Under the pieces are notes generated by a model. The model was not told the DNA's origin and searched no databases. It saw nothing but the letters and a program-made list of their open reading frames with translations. DNA of 64,000 nt, taken from Palsa-504 sp963839095 (GTDB lineage: Bacteria > Actinomycetota > Actinomycetes > Streptosporangiales > Streptosporangiaceae). Location: NCBI GenBank assembly GCA_963839095.1, contig CAWIUF010000059.1:1-64000 (forward strand). Reading direction: 5' to 3'. The position numbers and the translations under genes are program-made. The first letter of the stretch is position 1; each line of letters opens with the position of its first letter. Below are positions 29,502 through 36,721 of this stretch, in pieces.

Positions 29502-30431
29502 ATGGAAGGCCTAAGCGTGCTGGAGGAGATGGGCGAGCTGACCCGCCGCGGGGAGGCGTTCGCCCTCGCCACCGTGGTCTGGCGGCAGGGCCCGTCCTCC
29601 AGCCAGGCGGGATCCCGCGCGATCATCACCGCGGACGGCGAACTGCACGGCTGGATCGGCGGTGCCTGCGCCGAGCCGGTCGTGATCCGCGAGGCGAAGC
29701 AGGTCATGGCGGAGGGCACCGCCCGGCTGCTGCTGCTCGGGACCCCGGAGCAGTTCGGCGCCGCCGTCCCGGACGGCATGACCGTGGTTCCCATCTCCTG
29801 CCAGAGCGAAGGAGCGCTCGAGGTCTACATCGAGCCCGTGCTGCCCGCGCCGCACCTGGTCATCGCGGGCGACTCCCCGATGGCCCGGACGCTGGCCAGC
29901 CTGGCCCGGGCCCTGGGCTGGCGGACGGACCTGATCCGCGGCCCCGACTTCACGGCCGAGGCCGCGGACGGGCGCTCCATGGTCGTGGTGGCCACCCAGG
30001 GCCACGGCGACGAGGAGGTGCTCGAGTGCGCGGCCGCCGCCCGGCCCGCCTACCTGGGCCTGGTCGGCTCGCGCCGGCGCGGCGCCACCGTGCTGGGCTA
30101 CCTCGCGGACCGCGGCGTGCCGCAGGACCAGCTCGACCGGGTGCGGGTGCCGGCCGGGCTCGACCTGGGCTCCACGACGCACCAGGAGATCGCGGTCGCC
30201 ATCCTGGCCGAGCTGGTCCAGCTGCGCGCGTCCGGCGCGCTGGCCGGCGCGCGCCGGCCGGCGACCCGCGCCGCCCCGGCTCGCCGCTGCGGAACCCGCT
30301 GCCAGGACCCGGTGTGCGGGATGGCCGTATCCGCGGCCTCGTCGCGCCCGGTGCGGTACGAAGGCGCCGATTACTACTTCTGCTGTGCCGGCTGCCGTCA
30401 GGCGTTCGAGCAGGACCCGGCGCTTACGTGA
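29502..30431 (+). CDS. coxF: XdhC/CoxF-like maturation factor with C-terminal YHS domain
   Basis: A 309-residue protein. Residues 1-90 form the XdhC N-terminal domain (ATVVWRQGPSSSQAGSRAII; GWIGGACAEPVVIREA), residues ~110-245 the Rossmann domain (YLGLVGSRRRGATVLGYLAD; GLDLGSTTHQEIAVAILAEL). Residues ~265-309 add a YHS domain with CQDPVCGMAV and YYFCCAGCRQAFEQDP, a likely metal-binding module. XdhC proteins bind molybdenum cofactor and load molybdo-hydroxylases. The YHS extension is unusual and could handle the copper or another metal of this enzyme; that role is inferred. Confidence 0.85.
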   Translation: MEGLSVLEEMGELTRRGEAFALATVVWRQGPSSSQAGSRAIITADGELHGWIGGACAEPVVIREAKQVMAEGTARLLLLGTPEQFGAAVPDGMTVVPISCQSEGALEVYIEPVLPAPHLVIAGDSPMARTLASLARALGWRTDLIRGPDFTAEAADGRSMVVVATQGHGDEEVLECAAAARPAYLGLVGSRRRGATVLGYLADRGVPQDQLDRVRVPAGLDLGSTTHQEIAVAILAELVQLRASGALAGARRPATRAAPARRCGTRCQDPVCGMAVSAASSRPVRYEGADYYFCCAGCRQAFEQDPALT

Positions 30432-30444
30432 AGAAAGAGACCCG

Positions 30445-31032
30445 ATGCTGATCAAGAACGAGTTCGAGGTCGCGGAGCCGGTCGACAAGGTCTGGCGGTT
30501 CTTCGACAACATCCCCCAGGTGGCCGCGTGCCTGCCGGGCGCCGAGCTCACCGAGGACCTCGGCGACGACAAGTACAAGGGCAAGGTGGCGATCCGGATG
30601 GGCCCGGTGCGGATGCAGTTCGCCGGGACCGCGGACATCACCGAACGGGACGACGCCGCCAAGCGGATCGTCGTGCACGCCGCCGGCGCGGACGAGAAGG
30701 GCCGCGGCCAGGCCGCCATGATGGTGACCGCGACCCTGGTCCCGGCGGGCCGGGGCACCAAGGTCGCCGTCGCCCAGGACCTGCAGCTGTCCGGGGCCGC
30801 GGCGCAGTACGGCCGCGGGATGATCTCCGACGTCACCGCGGTGCTGATGCGCGACTTCTCGGCCAACATGCAGAACCGGATCGTCCGGCTCGAGCGCGGC
30901 GAGTCCGCCGAGCAGATCGGCGCGGCGACCGCCGCGCCCGCCAAGGGCCTCACGCTGGGCCTGCGGGCCGCGCGGATGGCCCTGGCCCGGGTCTTCCGCC
31001 GGTTCTTCCTTCCCTACCAGCCCGCGAGCTGA
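30445..31032 (+). CDS. coxG: CoxG, SRPBCC-fold CO dehydrogenase partner
   Basis: A 195-residue protein. Residues 1-145 are the START/SRPBCC fold typical of CoxG (FEVAEPVDKVWRFFDNIPQV, AACLPGAELTEDLGDDKYKG). The C-terminal ~35 residues are basic and hydrophobic (LRAARMALARVFRRFFLPYQ) and fit a membrane-binding helix. In mycobacteria CoxG has been reported to shuttle menaquinone between the membrane and the enzyme; this protein has the same layout. It ends 64 bases before the small-membrane-protein cassette, with a hairpin in between. Confidence 0.92.
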   Translation: MLIKNEFEVAEPVDKVWRFFDNIPQVAACLPGAELTEDLGDDKYKGKVAIRMGPVRMQFAGTADITERDDAAKRIVVHAAGADEKGRGQAAMMVTATLVPAGRGTKVAVAQDLQLSGAAAQYGRGMISDVTAVLMRDFSANMQNRIVRLERGESAEQIGAATAAPAKGLTLGLRAARMALARVFRRFFLPYQPAS

Positions 31033-31033
31033 A

Positions 31034-31053
31034 GGGGCGCATTGAAGCGCCCC
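31034..31053 (+). promoter_or_regulatory. Hairpin between coxG and the small-membrane-protein genes
   Basis: GGGGCGC and GCGCCCC form a perfect 7-bp stem with a 6-base loop, 1 base after the coxG stop. No T-run follows, so it may act as an RNA processing or stability element, or as a partial terminator that lowers expression of the downstream genes. Confidence 0.5.
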
Positions 31054-31096
31054 GGAGGCGAGCGAACAGAAGATAGAGCGAGCTGAGGAGCCAGTC

Positions 31097-31351
31097 ATGG
31101 TCTTGTGGTGGATAGGCAACGTGGTCCTGCTGGTGGTCGTGCTGCCGGTGGTGATCTTCCTGCTCAACCGCGTCCTCGCGGCCGTGGAGCGGATCCGGGC
31201 CGCGACCGACGACATCCTGTCGGGCGGGGTAGCTCTCATCGGCGAGCTCAACGGCGTGCCGGACGCGCTGGCCGTCACCGACACCACCATCAAGGAAGTC
31301 TCCGTCGGCGCGGTGCGCTACGCCGGCTCCGTCGCCAAGCTCCTCGGTTAA
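31097..31351 (+). CDS. Small one-pass membrane protein 1 of cox locus
   Basis: An 84-residue protein. Residues 4-25 are a hydrophobic helix (WWIGNVVLLVVVLPVVIFLL). A polar tail follows, with ERIRAATDDILSGGVALIGE and DTTIKEVSVGAVRYAGSVAK. I recognise no named family; the layout recalls short DUF948-like proteins. TGAGGAG lies 7 bases before ATG 31097. It is the first of five adjacent genes of the same architecture downstream of coxG. Confidence 0.65.
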   Translation: MVLWWIGNVVLLVVVLPVVIFLLNRVLAAVERIRAATDDILSGGVALIGELNGVPDALAVTDTTIKEVSVGAVRYAGSVAKLLG

Positions 31352-31368
31352 GCAGAAGGAGAACAGCC

Positions 31369-31596
31369 ATGCCAGCTGCCGCCTGGTTCACTCTCGTCGT
31401 CGCCGCGCTGATCATCGCGATCACCGCGGTGGGCCTGCTCCGGGTCATCTTCCATCTCCGGGCGGTCAGGAAGACGCTGGTCGCGACCACCGGGGGAGTG
31501 CAGGCCGTGGCCAGCCTGACCAGCACGGTGCCCGAACGGCTCACCTCGGTCAACGCGAGCCTGAAGCCGGTCCGCGACTTCTGCGAAACGGTCTAG
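31369..31596 (+). CDS. Small one-pass membrane protein 2 of cox locus
   Basis: A 75-residue protein with one hydrophobic helix at residues 5-27 (WFTLVVAALIIAITAVGLLR) and a polar helical tail (HLRAVRKTLVATTGGVQAVA; ERLTSVNASLKPVRDF). The tail resembles the DUF948 (YtxG-like) pattern most closely among the five. It starts 17 bases after gene 1, with AGAAGGAG as ribosome binding site. Confidence 0.65.
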   Translation: MPAAAWFTLVVAALIIAITAVGLLRVIFHLRAVRKTLVATTGGVQAVASLTSTVPERLTSVNASLKPVRDFCETV

Positions 31597-31605
31597 GAGC
31601 CATCC

Positions 31606-31899
31606 ATGCAACCGCATTTCCTGGCGCATCCCCTGGCGGCCGGAGCCACGGGCACCAGCACCACCGGCTGGGTAGTCGGCTACACCATCGGTATCGTCAT
31701 CGTCCTGGTCGTGGTGGCGCTCGTGGTGCCGATCCTGCTGCTGGCTCGGTCGATCGGCAACGAGGCGCCGAAGATCAACGACGCACTGACCGACGCCGTG
31801 ACCCACACCGCGCCGCTCGCCGCGCTCCGCACCACCATCGAGCACGCCACGATCATCATCGGCGGGCTGGCGCGCGGCCGCGCCCGGCTGGGAGGTTAG
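31606..31899 (+). CDS. Small one-pass membrane protein 3 of cox locus
   Basis: A 97-residue protein. After ~20 Ala/Gly/Thr-rich residues comes a helix (GYTIGIVIVLVVVALVVPIL) and a tail SIGNEAPKINDALTDAVTHT. It ends in a second mildly hydrophobic stretch (ATIIIGGLARGRARLGG). The ribosome binding site TAGGAG overlaps the preceding stop codon, so expression is linked to gene 2. Confidence 0.65.
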   Translation: MQPHFLAHPLAAGATGTSTTGWVVGYTIGIVIVLVVVALVVPILLLARSIGNEAPKINDALTDAVTHTAPLAALRTTIEHATIIIGGLARGRARLGG

Positions 31900-31901
31900 C
31901 G

Positions 31902-32195
31902 ATGCACAACCTGGCTATGTCCTCGACCGAGCACAACCTCTGGACCATCGCGAACATCCTCGGCCTCGTCGTGGTGGTCGCCGTCGCCGCCCTGCTGAGC
32001 CTGCTCATCTACCTGGTCAAGCGCATCGACCGCCGGGTCGTCACGGTCCGGGACACGCTCAAGGCGGCCGCCGCGAACACCGCCGACGCCGCACTGATCC
32101 CGCAGGTCGCCAACGGCGTCGAGGCCGTCCTCGCCGAGGGGCTGCAGCACCACCTGTTCCTCGGCCGCGTTCTCGGGAAGGTCAGGTCATCATGA
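31902..32195 (+). CDS. Small one-pass membrane protein 4 of cox locus
   Basis: A 97-residue protein with one strong helix at residues ~15-38 (ANILGLVVVVAVAALLSLLI), then KRIDRRVVTVRDTLKAAAAN and ANGVEAVLAEGLQHHLFLGR. The tail repeats the pattern seen in the neighbours: basic residues, then an amphipathic helix with V/T/D. GGGAGG lies 7 bases before ATG 31902, two bases after gene 3. Confidence 0.65.
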   Translation: MHNLAMSSTEHNLWTIANILGLVVVVAVAALLSLLIYLVKRIDRRVVTVRDTLKAAAANTADAALIPQVANGVEAVLAEGLQHHLFLGRVLGKVRSS

Positions 32196-32554
32196 CGGGA
32201 CTGGTCGTCTGGACGGTCATCGACGTCCTGCTGCTGATCGCGGGCCTGGCGTTCTACCTGTTCTGGGTGGGCAGCCTGCTCACCCGGGTCGCCGGGAACC
32301 TGGAGGAGTGCGCCGGGACCGTGCGCACCATCGTGGGCCACGCCAAGCTCATCGGGCCCGGGGTGGAGCACATCAACGAGACCGGCGGGGTGGTGGCGGG
32401 CGCCCTTCCGCTGCTGTACGGGATGGCCGAGGGCATCGTGGCCGGCGTCACCCCGCGACCCGAGGAGCCCGCAGTCCCGGAGCCCGCCCGCCCGGCCTCG
32501 GGTACCCGCCGCTCCCGTCTCCTCGACGCGGTCGGTTTCCGTCCCCAGCCCTAG
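32192..32554 (+). CDS. Small one-pass membrane protein 5 of cox locus
   Basis: A 120-residue protein with an N-terminal hydrophobic helix (VVWTVIDVLLLIAGLAFYLF) and tail (TRVAGNLEECAGTVRTIVGH; GPGVEHINETGGVVAGALPL). A C-terminal proline-rich stretch ends in RRSRLLDAVGFRPQP. Its start overlaps the stop of gene 4 (ATGA), so the two are translationally coupled. It is the last gene of the plus-strand cox operon; the next genes are convergent. Confidence 0.65.
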   Translation: MTGLVVWTVIDVLLLIAGLAFYLFWVGSLLTRVAGNLEECAGTVRTIVGHAKLIGPGVEHINETGGVVAGALPLLYGMAEGIVAGVTPRPEEPAVPEPARPASGTRRSRLLDAVGFRPQP

Positions 32555-32565
32555 CCATTAGCGGC

Positions 32566-32997
32566 CTAGCCCGTCTCCATACGCTGCTTGAGCGCGGCCA
32601 TGTTGCCGGGCATCTCCTTGCGGGCTGCCCGGCGGACTATCAGCGGGACCAGGATCTTGCCGATGCCGTGGCCGGTGAAGTCGACGCTGATGGTCAGCCG
32701 GGACCGGGACCCGTCCAGGGGCTCGACCAGGACATCGACCGCCGCCCGGATCGGCCCGTCCGTGCCCCGTACTCCCCAGGCCCGGGGCGGGTCGATCACC
32801 ACCAGCTCAGAAGTAGACGGCCGGTCGGCGCCGCCGATGCGCCGCGTCATCACGCACCTGGCGCCCACGGCCGTGCCGTCCATGTGCCCGTCCACCACGC
32901 CCTGCTGCCACTCGGGGAACCGGGCCGGGTCGGTGGCGTAAGCGAAGACCTCGGCGGCCGTGCGGCTGATCTCGGCGCTGGTCACAATCGGCGGCAT
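32566..32997 (-). CDS. SRPBCC-family protein (polyketide cyclase/dehydrase-like)
   Basis: A 143-residue START-fold protein: SAEISRTAAEVFAYATDPAR, then FPEWQQGVVDG and a long C-terminal helix (VRRAARKEMPGNMAALKQRM). It probably binds a small hydrophobic ligand. It begins one base after the stop of the next SRPBCC gene and belongs to the ArsR-SRPBCC-SRPBCC operon on the minus strand. Confidence 0.85.
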   Translation of the reverse strand: MPPIVTSAEISRTAAEVFAYATDPARFPEWQQGVVDGHMDGTAVGARCVMTRRIGGADRPSTSELVVIDPPRAWGVRGTDGPIRAAVDVLVEPLDGSRSRLTISVDFTGHGIGKILVPLIVRRAARKEMPGNMAALKQRMETG

Positions 32998-32998
32998 C

Positions 32999-33481
32999 TC
33001 AGCTGCTGTCCTTCACCAGCGCGGCGTAGCGGTCCAGGTACAGCGGCCAGCCCTGGTCCCCGTCGACGCCGTCGGCGACGGCTTCCCAGCCGGGGCCGTG
33101 CCGGTCGATATGCCGGTGCTCGAGCTCGACCCGGGTGCGGGTCGGCGACTCGGCGTAGAACCGCACCTCGACCTCGCTGGCCTGGGCCGGGTCGGCCTCG
33201 ATCGTCCACTGCGGGCTGATATCCCAGCTGAACACCACCCGATCCGGCGGGTCGAACGCCAGGATCCGTGCCCACCGGCACTCGCTGCCGTCGGTGGCCC
33301 GGTCCGTGATACCGCCGCCGACCCGGGGCTCGAAGACCGTCTCGGCGATCGGCGCGCCGAGCAGGTTGTGCTCCGGCGGCTTGAAATCCCCGAACCGGTC
33401 GGTGAACACCGAGAAAGCACGCTCGATCGGCGCGTCCACCACGACCTGCTTGCGGACCATCGCAGTTTCGGCCTGGGCCAT
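32999..33481 (-). CDS. SRPBCC/AHSA1-family protein
   Basis: A 160-residue Aha1-like START-fold protein (VRKQVVVDAPIERAFSVFTD; HNLLGAPIAETVFEPRVGGG; WEAVADGVDGDQGWPLYLDR). GGAGGAATT directly before ATG 33481 decides the start. Such genes commonly sit after an ArsR repressor, as here; the ligand is unknown. Confidence 0.87.
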   Translation of the reverse strand: MAQAETAMVRKQVVVDAPIERAFSVFTDRFGDFKPPEHNLLGAPIAETVFEPRVGGGITDRATDGSECRWARILAFDPPDRVVFSWDISPQWTIEADPAQASEVEVRFYAESPTRTRVELEHRHIDRHGPGWEAVADGVDGDQGWPLYLDRYAALVKDSS

Positions 33482-33801
33482 AATTCCTCCTCGCCGGGCG
33501 CTTCCGCGGCATCGGCGTACCCGGCCAGCGCCCGCTGCCAATAGGTATCGAGCTGATCCCGCAACGCTGCCAGCGCGACCGGGTTGAGCCGGTAGATCCG
33601 GCGCGTCCCCGCCGCCACGTCCTCGACCAGGCCGGCGTCCTTGAGGATCTTCAGGTGCTGGGACACCGCCGACCGGCTCACCGGCAGCCCGGCCGCCAGC
33701 TGCCCGACCGCCTGAGGACCGTCCGCCAGGCACGCCACGATGGCGCGGCGCGTGCCGTCGGCCAGCGCGCCCCACCGGTCAGCATCTTGGTTAGCGTCCA
33801 C
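33013..33801 (-). CDS. ArsR-family transcriptional repressor (C-terminal stop missing)
   Basis: Residues 1-105 form a typical ArsR winged helix (WGALADGTRRAIVACLADGP; GLPVSRSAVSQHLKILKDAG; GTRRIYRLNPVALAALRDQL). The conserved protein should end near 33480, but the frame stays open across the whole SRPBCC gene to 33013. This tail is probably an artefact of a lost stop, because it reads the SRPBCC DNA in another frame. The GTG start lies inside an inverted repeat (33789-33812) that is the likely operator. Confidence 0.75.
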   Translation of the reverse strand: MDANQDADRWGALADGTRRAIVACLADGPQAVGQLAAGLPVSRSAVSQHLKILKDAGLVEDVAAGTRRIYRLNPVALAALRDQLDTYWQRALAGYADAAEAPGEEELWPRPKLRWSASRSWWTRRSSVLSRCSPTGSGISSRRSTTCSARRSPRRSSSPGSAAVSRTGPPTAASAGGHGSWRSTRRIGWCSAGISARSGRSRPTRPRPARSRCGSTPSRRPAPGSSSSTGISTGTAPAGKPSPTASTGTRAGRCTWTATPRW

Positions 33802-33812
33802 TAACCGTTAGT
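33789..33812. promoter_or_regulatory. ArsR operator at its own start codon
   Basis: ACTAAC-C-GTTAGT (33800-33812) is a perfect inverted repeat, and GGTTAG-N6-CTAACC (33789-33806) is a second overlapping one. Both cover the start of the ArsR gene, as expected for autorepression. Confidence 0.55.
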
Positions 33813-33845
33813 CTGTCCTAACCAATGCATCGGGTCAAGCCCCGT

Positions 33846-34387
33846 TCAGCGAGGGGCGTCGCCCATGCGGTACTGGTGGGTGAGCTCGTCGAGCTGCTGC
33901 TTGAGATCGGCGTCGAGGGTAAGGTCCACGGCGGCCAGGCTGGCGTCGAGCTGGCCGGGGCGGCTGGCGCCGATGATGGGAGCCGTGACGGCCGGGTTGG
34001 CCAGCACCAGGCGACCGCCATCGTGACCAGGCTGAGCCCGGCCTGCTTGGCGAGCTGACCGAGCTGGTCGACGGTGTCGAACTCGATGTCGTGCCAGTAG
34101 CGCTGCTGGTACATGCCGCCGGCCGTGCCGAGGGTGAACCGGGTGCCCTCACCAGGCGGGGCCGAGCGTTCGTGCTTGCCGGACAGCAGGCCGCCGGCGA
34201 TCGGGTTGTAGGGGATGACGCCGACGCCTTCCTCGGCGCAGAACGGCAGCATCTCCCGCTCGATCTGGCGGAACAGCAGGTTGTAGCGGGGCTGCACGGA
34301 GTCGAAGCGGGCCAGTCCGAGCGTCTCGCTGCGGCCGACGGCCCGCACGATCTGGTAGGTCAGGAAGTTCGAGCAGCCGAACTTGAT
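33846..34387 (-). pseudogene. Aldo/keto reductase C-terminal half, cut by integration
   Basis: The minus strand encodes the second half of an aldo/keto reductase: FGCSNFLTYQIVRAVGRSE, DSVQPRYNLLFRQIEREMLP, GVIPYNPIAGGLLSGKHE. After a frame change near 34020 follow NPAVTAPIIGASRPGQLDAS and RMGDAPR with the stop at 33846. Homology stops abruptly at 34387, where an in-frame stop follows and the serine-recombinase element begins. The N-terminal half was not found elsewhere in the window. Confidence 0.75.
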
Positions 34388-34424
34388 TCAAGGACATATT
34401 TCCTAGTATCATCTGGAGCTAGCT
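34388..34424. other. Left junction of the serine-recombinase element (attL-like)
   Basis: Aldo/keto reductase homology ends at 34387 and the recombinase start codon is at 34425. Large serine recombinases usually lie next to one end of their element, so the attachment site should be here. The sequence has short symmetry (AGGA-N6-TCCT) and a TAGTAT box that may serve the recombinase promoter. No direct-repeat partner was identified. Confidence 0.45.
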
Positions 34425-35945
34425 TTGGACGTAACCTCCCCGCCCTCCGCCCCTGGAGTCGAAGTGATCCCGATTGGCATTTACGTTCGGATCTCTGACG
34501 ATGACAAGGATGAACACGGGAACCTCACTCGCGAGGGTGTGAAGGAACAGGAGTCCGACTGTCGCCACCTAGCCGACGACCTGAGCACCGCCCTCGGTGT
34601 GACCTTGGCCGTTGTCCGCGTTTATGACGATAACAACATCACCGCCGCCCGTGAGGACGTGACACGCCCAGATTTCGAACAGATGCTCAAGGATCTTGAG
34701 GCAGGGGTGATCCGGGGATTCCTGTTCCCCCACGCCGACCGGGTGGCCCGGCTGGAACTGGACGCGGCGAGAGTAACGCGGGTCTTCCGCATGAATCCCA
34801 GCTACATCGGGCGCAGCGTCAAGGGCGGCACCGACTTGAGCACCGACGAGGGCCGTGCAATGTTCGTCGTCCAGGCCGTGATGGGCGGGATGGAGGTGTC
34901 CGCTACCCGCCGCCGGGTGGCAAGGCGGAACAAGAGCCATGCCTTGGAAGGCAGGATTCACGGCGGCAGGCGTCCCTTCGGATGGGAAGCTGACCGTAAG
35001 ACCCTGCGCCAGTGGGAAGCGGACCTCCTGGCCAAGGCCATCAGGGAGATACCCAAGGGTAAGACGATTGGCATGATCCGCAAGGAATGGATAGCCGCTG
35101 GCGTTACCCCCACAGGCGGCGGCAAAGGAGTCCTGCGCGACCAGACCGTGTTGGTCAAGGTCACCAATCCCCGAGTCTGCGGCTATCGCGTGTACAAGCC
35201 CGCAGACGAACGCAGAGAAACGAAGTCGATTTGGCTGCCCGATACCCTCCTGCTTGCCGACGGCGAGCCTGTCATAGGCGACTGGGAGCCGATCGTCACG
35301 CCGGAAGAATGGAAGGCGTGCGTCGCCACCCTGGAAGCACGAAGGAGCGGGCAGGCCAATGAGTACACCAGGCTTCACGCGAAGTATCTGCTGTCGGGAA
35401 TCGCCCGTTGCGGTGAGTGCGGGTCTCGCATGTATGGCAGGGTTGATCAAAATGGCTTCCATTACCGCTGCCTGGCGCGTGAAGGCGGCTGCGGGAAGGT
35501 ACGGCGTAGTGGGCCGCCAGTCGAAAAGCACGTCGAGGAATTGTTTCTTGAGGCAACTCGCAGGGCACTCGGTCCGGTCGAAAACGATGAAATTGATGAC
35601 ACCATCTACGACAACCGGATCACTCAGCTCCGCGAGGAAATCAAAGAAGTGATGGCCAGGCGTAAGCCTAACCATCCCAAGAGGATCAGCACGTCAATGG
35701 CGATGGACCTGGTGAGTGAGCTAGAAACCGAGATCGCAGACCTTACATACAAGGCCCGTACCCTTACGGCTGCCAAAGTTAGGCGCCAGACCGACGCTCC
35801 CTCTCTGCTGAAAGAGTGGGAGTCCTATACTATCGACATGAAACGAGACCGGCTACGGCGCGATATCAGTGCTGTCGTCATCAATCGGAGCGGCAAGGGA
35901 TTTCGCTTCAACCCTGCGCTCATCGAGATTGTCTGGGTCGGCTGA
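34425..35945 (+). CDS. Large serine recombinase (integrase)
   Basis: A 506-residue site-specific recombinase. The resolvase domain (residues ~15-170) has GIYVRISDDDKDEHG with the nucleophile S24 and FPHADRVARLELDAARVTRV with catalytic arginines. The recombinase domain follows (GGRRPFGWEADRKTLRQWE), then a zinc ribbon (ARCGECGSRMYG; YRCLAREGGCGKV) and a coiled coil (DNRITQLREEIKEVMARRK). The start is TTG 34425 with TGGAG 8 bases upstream. G/C at third positions is visibly lower than in the neighbours, which fits recent transfer. Confidence 0.93.
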   Translation: MDVTSPPSAPGVEVIPIGIYVRISDDDKDEHGNLTREGVKEQESDCRHLADDLSTALGVTLAVVRVYDDNNITAAREDVTRPDFEQMLKDLEAGVIRGFLFPHADRVARLELDAARVTRVFRMNPSYIGRSVKGGTDLSTDEGRAMFVVQAVMGGMEVSATRRRVARRNKSHALEGRIHGGRRPFGWEADRKTLRQWEADLLAKAIREIPKGKTIGMIRKEWIAAGVTPTGGGKGVLRDQTVLVKVTNPRVCGYRVYKPADERRETKSIWLPDTLLLADGEPVIGDWEPIVTPEEWKACVATLEARRSGQANEYTRLHAKYLLSGIARCGECGSRMYGRVDQNGFHYRCLAREGGCGKVRRSGPPVEKHVEELFLEATRRALGPVENDEIDDTIYDNRITQLREEIKEVMARRKPNHPKRISTSMAMDLVSELETEIADLTYKARTLTAAKVRRQTDAPSLLKEWESYTIDMKRDRLRRDISAVVINRSGKGFRFNPALIEIVWVG

Positions 35946-36158
35946 CTTGAATCCCCACAGCCTCAGCGTTTCGGTTCTCCATTCCGCTGAGCGTGGTGGC
36001 ATCTTCTCCAGTTCGCGTTCGATCCATTCCTGTTTTGTCAACGGCTGCGGTTGCGCGTGATTGCCTGGTGCGTCTCCGCCTCTCGCCACGGGATCGCCAA
36101 AGTCGTTTGAGATCTGGGTGTCATAGCGGCAGGTAGTCCAGTACGCGGTTTCGGTCAC
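35853..36158 (-). CDS. Possible small element gene
   Basis: A possible protein of about 101 residues from GTG 36158. The part QPLTKQEWIERELEKMPPRS followed by AEWRTETLRLWGFKS looks like a real coding helix-rich segment and resembles small proteins found next to actinobacterial integrases. It overlaps the 3' end of the recombinase gene by 93 bases on the other strand. The start is uncertain and no function is recognised. Confidence 0.35.
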   Translation of the reverse strand: MTETAYWTTCRYDTQISNDFGDPVARGGDAPGNHAQPQPLTKQEWIERELEKMPPRSAEWRTETLRLWGFKSADPDNLDERRVEAKSLAAPIDDDSTDIAP

Positions 36159-36261
36159 GGGCGATGGCTTGGAGCGTGCGGGTGATCTCGGTGACGCCGG
36201 AAAGATAGAGCAGGCTGACGGCGACTTGAAGGCCGCTCCGGCCCAGTCTGGCATGGTCCAT
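36121..36261 (-). CDS. Possible 46-residue protein
   Basis: The frame MDHARLGRSGLQVAVSLLYL continues SGVTEITRTLQAIARDRNRV to a stop at 36121. It reads like genuine helical protein, but it overlaps the other candidate here in a different frame, so only one of the two may be real. It could also be the end of a decayed gene. No ribosome binding site is evident. Confidence 0.3.
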   Translation of the reverse strand: MDHARLGRSGLQVAVSLLYLSGVTEITRTLQAIARDRNRVLDYLPL

Positions 36262-36283
36262 AAACGCACGCTATCGCCCCGGC

Positions 36284-36721
36284 TCAGGTCCCTTCCGGGC
36301 GGGCGGGGTCCTTGGCCAGGCCGGGGGAGGAGGCGGTGGTGCCGCCGATCCACTCGTCCTTCCAGGCCTGGTCGAACTGCTGGTCATTGCAGCGCGGCTG
36401 GTAGATCGCGGTCAGTTCCCTGGCGATCTGCTCGCGGTGAGACCGGTTGCCGCCGGGTGCCTCGTAGGTGCAGATGTAGACCCTGAACTTCGACCCAGCC
36501 CGCTTGATCCAGCAGTGCGCGCGCGGATGCTGGAACGGGAAGCGCTCCGCGGTGAGGTCGTCGGAGTGCCCCACGTAGATGACCGCGTACTTGTCCGGCT
36601 TGGCCTCCGGGTCGGGCTTGTAGGCGATCGCGTATACCGCCGCCGCGGCCGGGGGAGTCCACCCGGCCAGCAGCCGCGGGCCCTCGAACGGGTACCCGGC
36701 CAGCGAGCCGAGCCTGATCAC
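36284..36721 (-). CDS. GIY-YIG-like hypothetical protein
   Basis: A 145-residue protein. Residues 27-65 (AAVYAIAYKPDPEAK, then YAVIYVGHSDDL and RFPFQHPRAHCWIKR) have the order of a GIY-YIG nuclease core, and REQIARELTAIYQPRCNDQQ is a family-like C-terminal helix. The catalytic arginine and glutamate cannot be placed with certainty, so nuclease activity is open. It is translationally coupled (4-base overlap) to the 92-residue gene upstream. It may be element cargo. Confidence 0.6.
   Translation of the reverse strand: MIRLGSLAGYPFEGPRLLAGWTPPAAAAVYAIAYKPDPEAKPDKYAVIYVGHSDDLTAERFPFQHPRAHCWIKRAGSKFRVYICTYEAPGGNRSHREQIARELTAIYQPRCNDQQFDQAWKDEWIGGTTASSPGLAKDPARPEGT

Noticed and set aside
34380..34430. 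tRNA attachment site for the integrase
   Set aside because: No tRNA cloverleaf is present; the insertion is inside a protein gene, as is usual for large serine recombinases.
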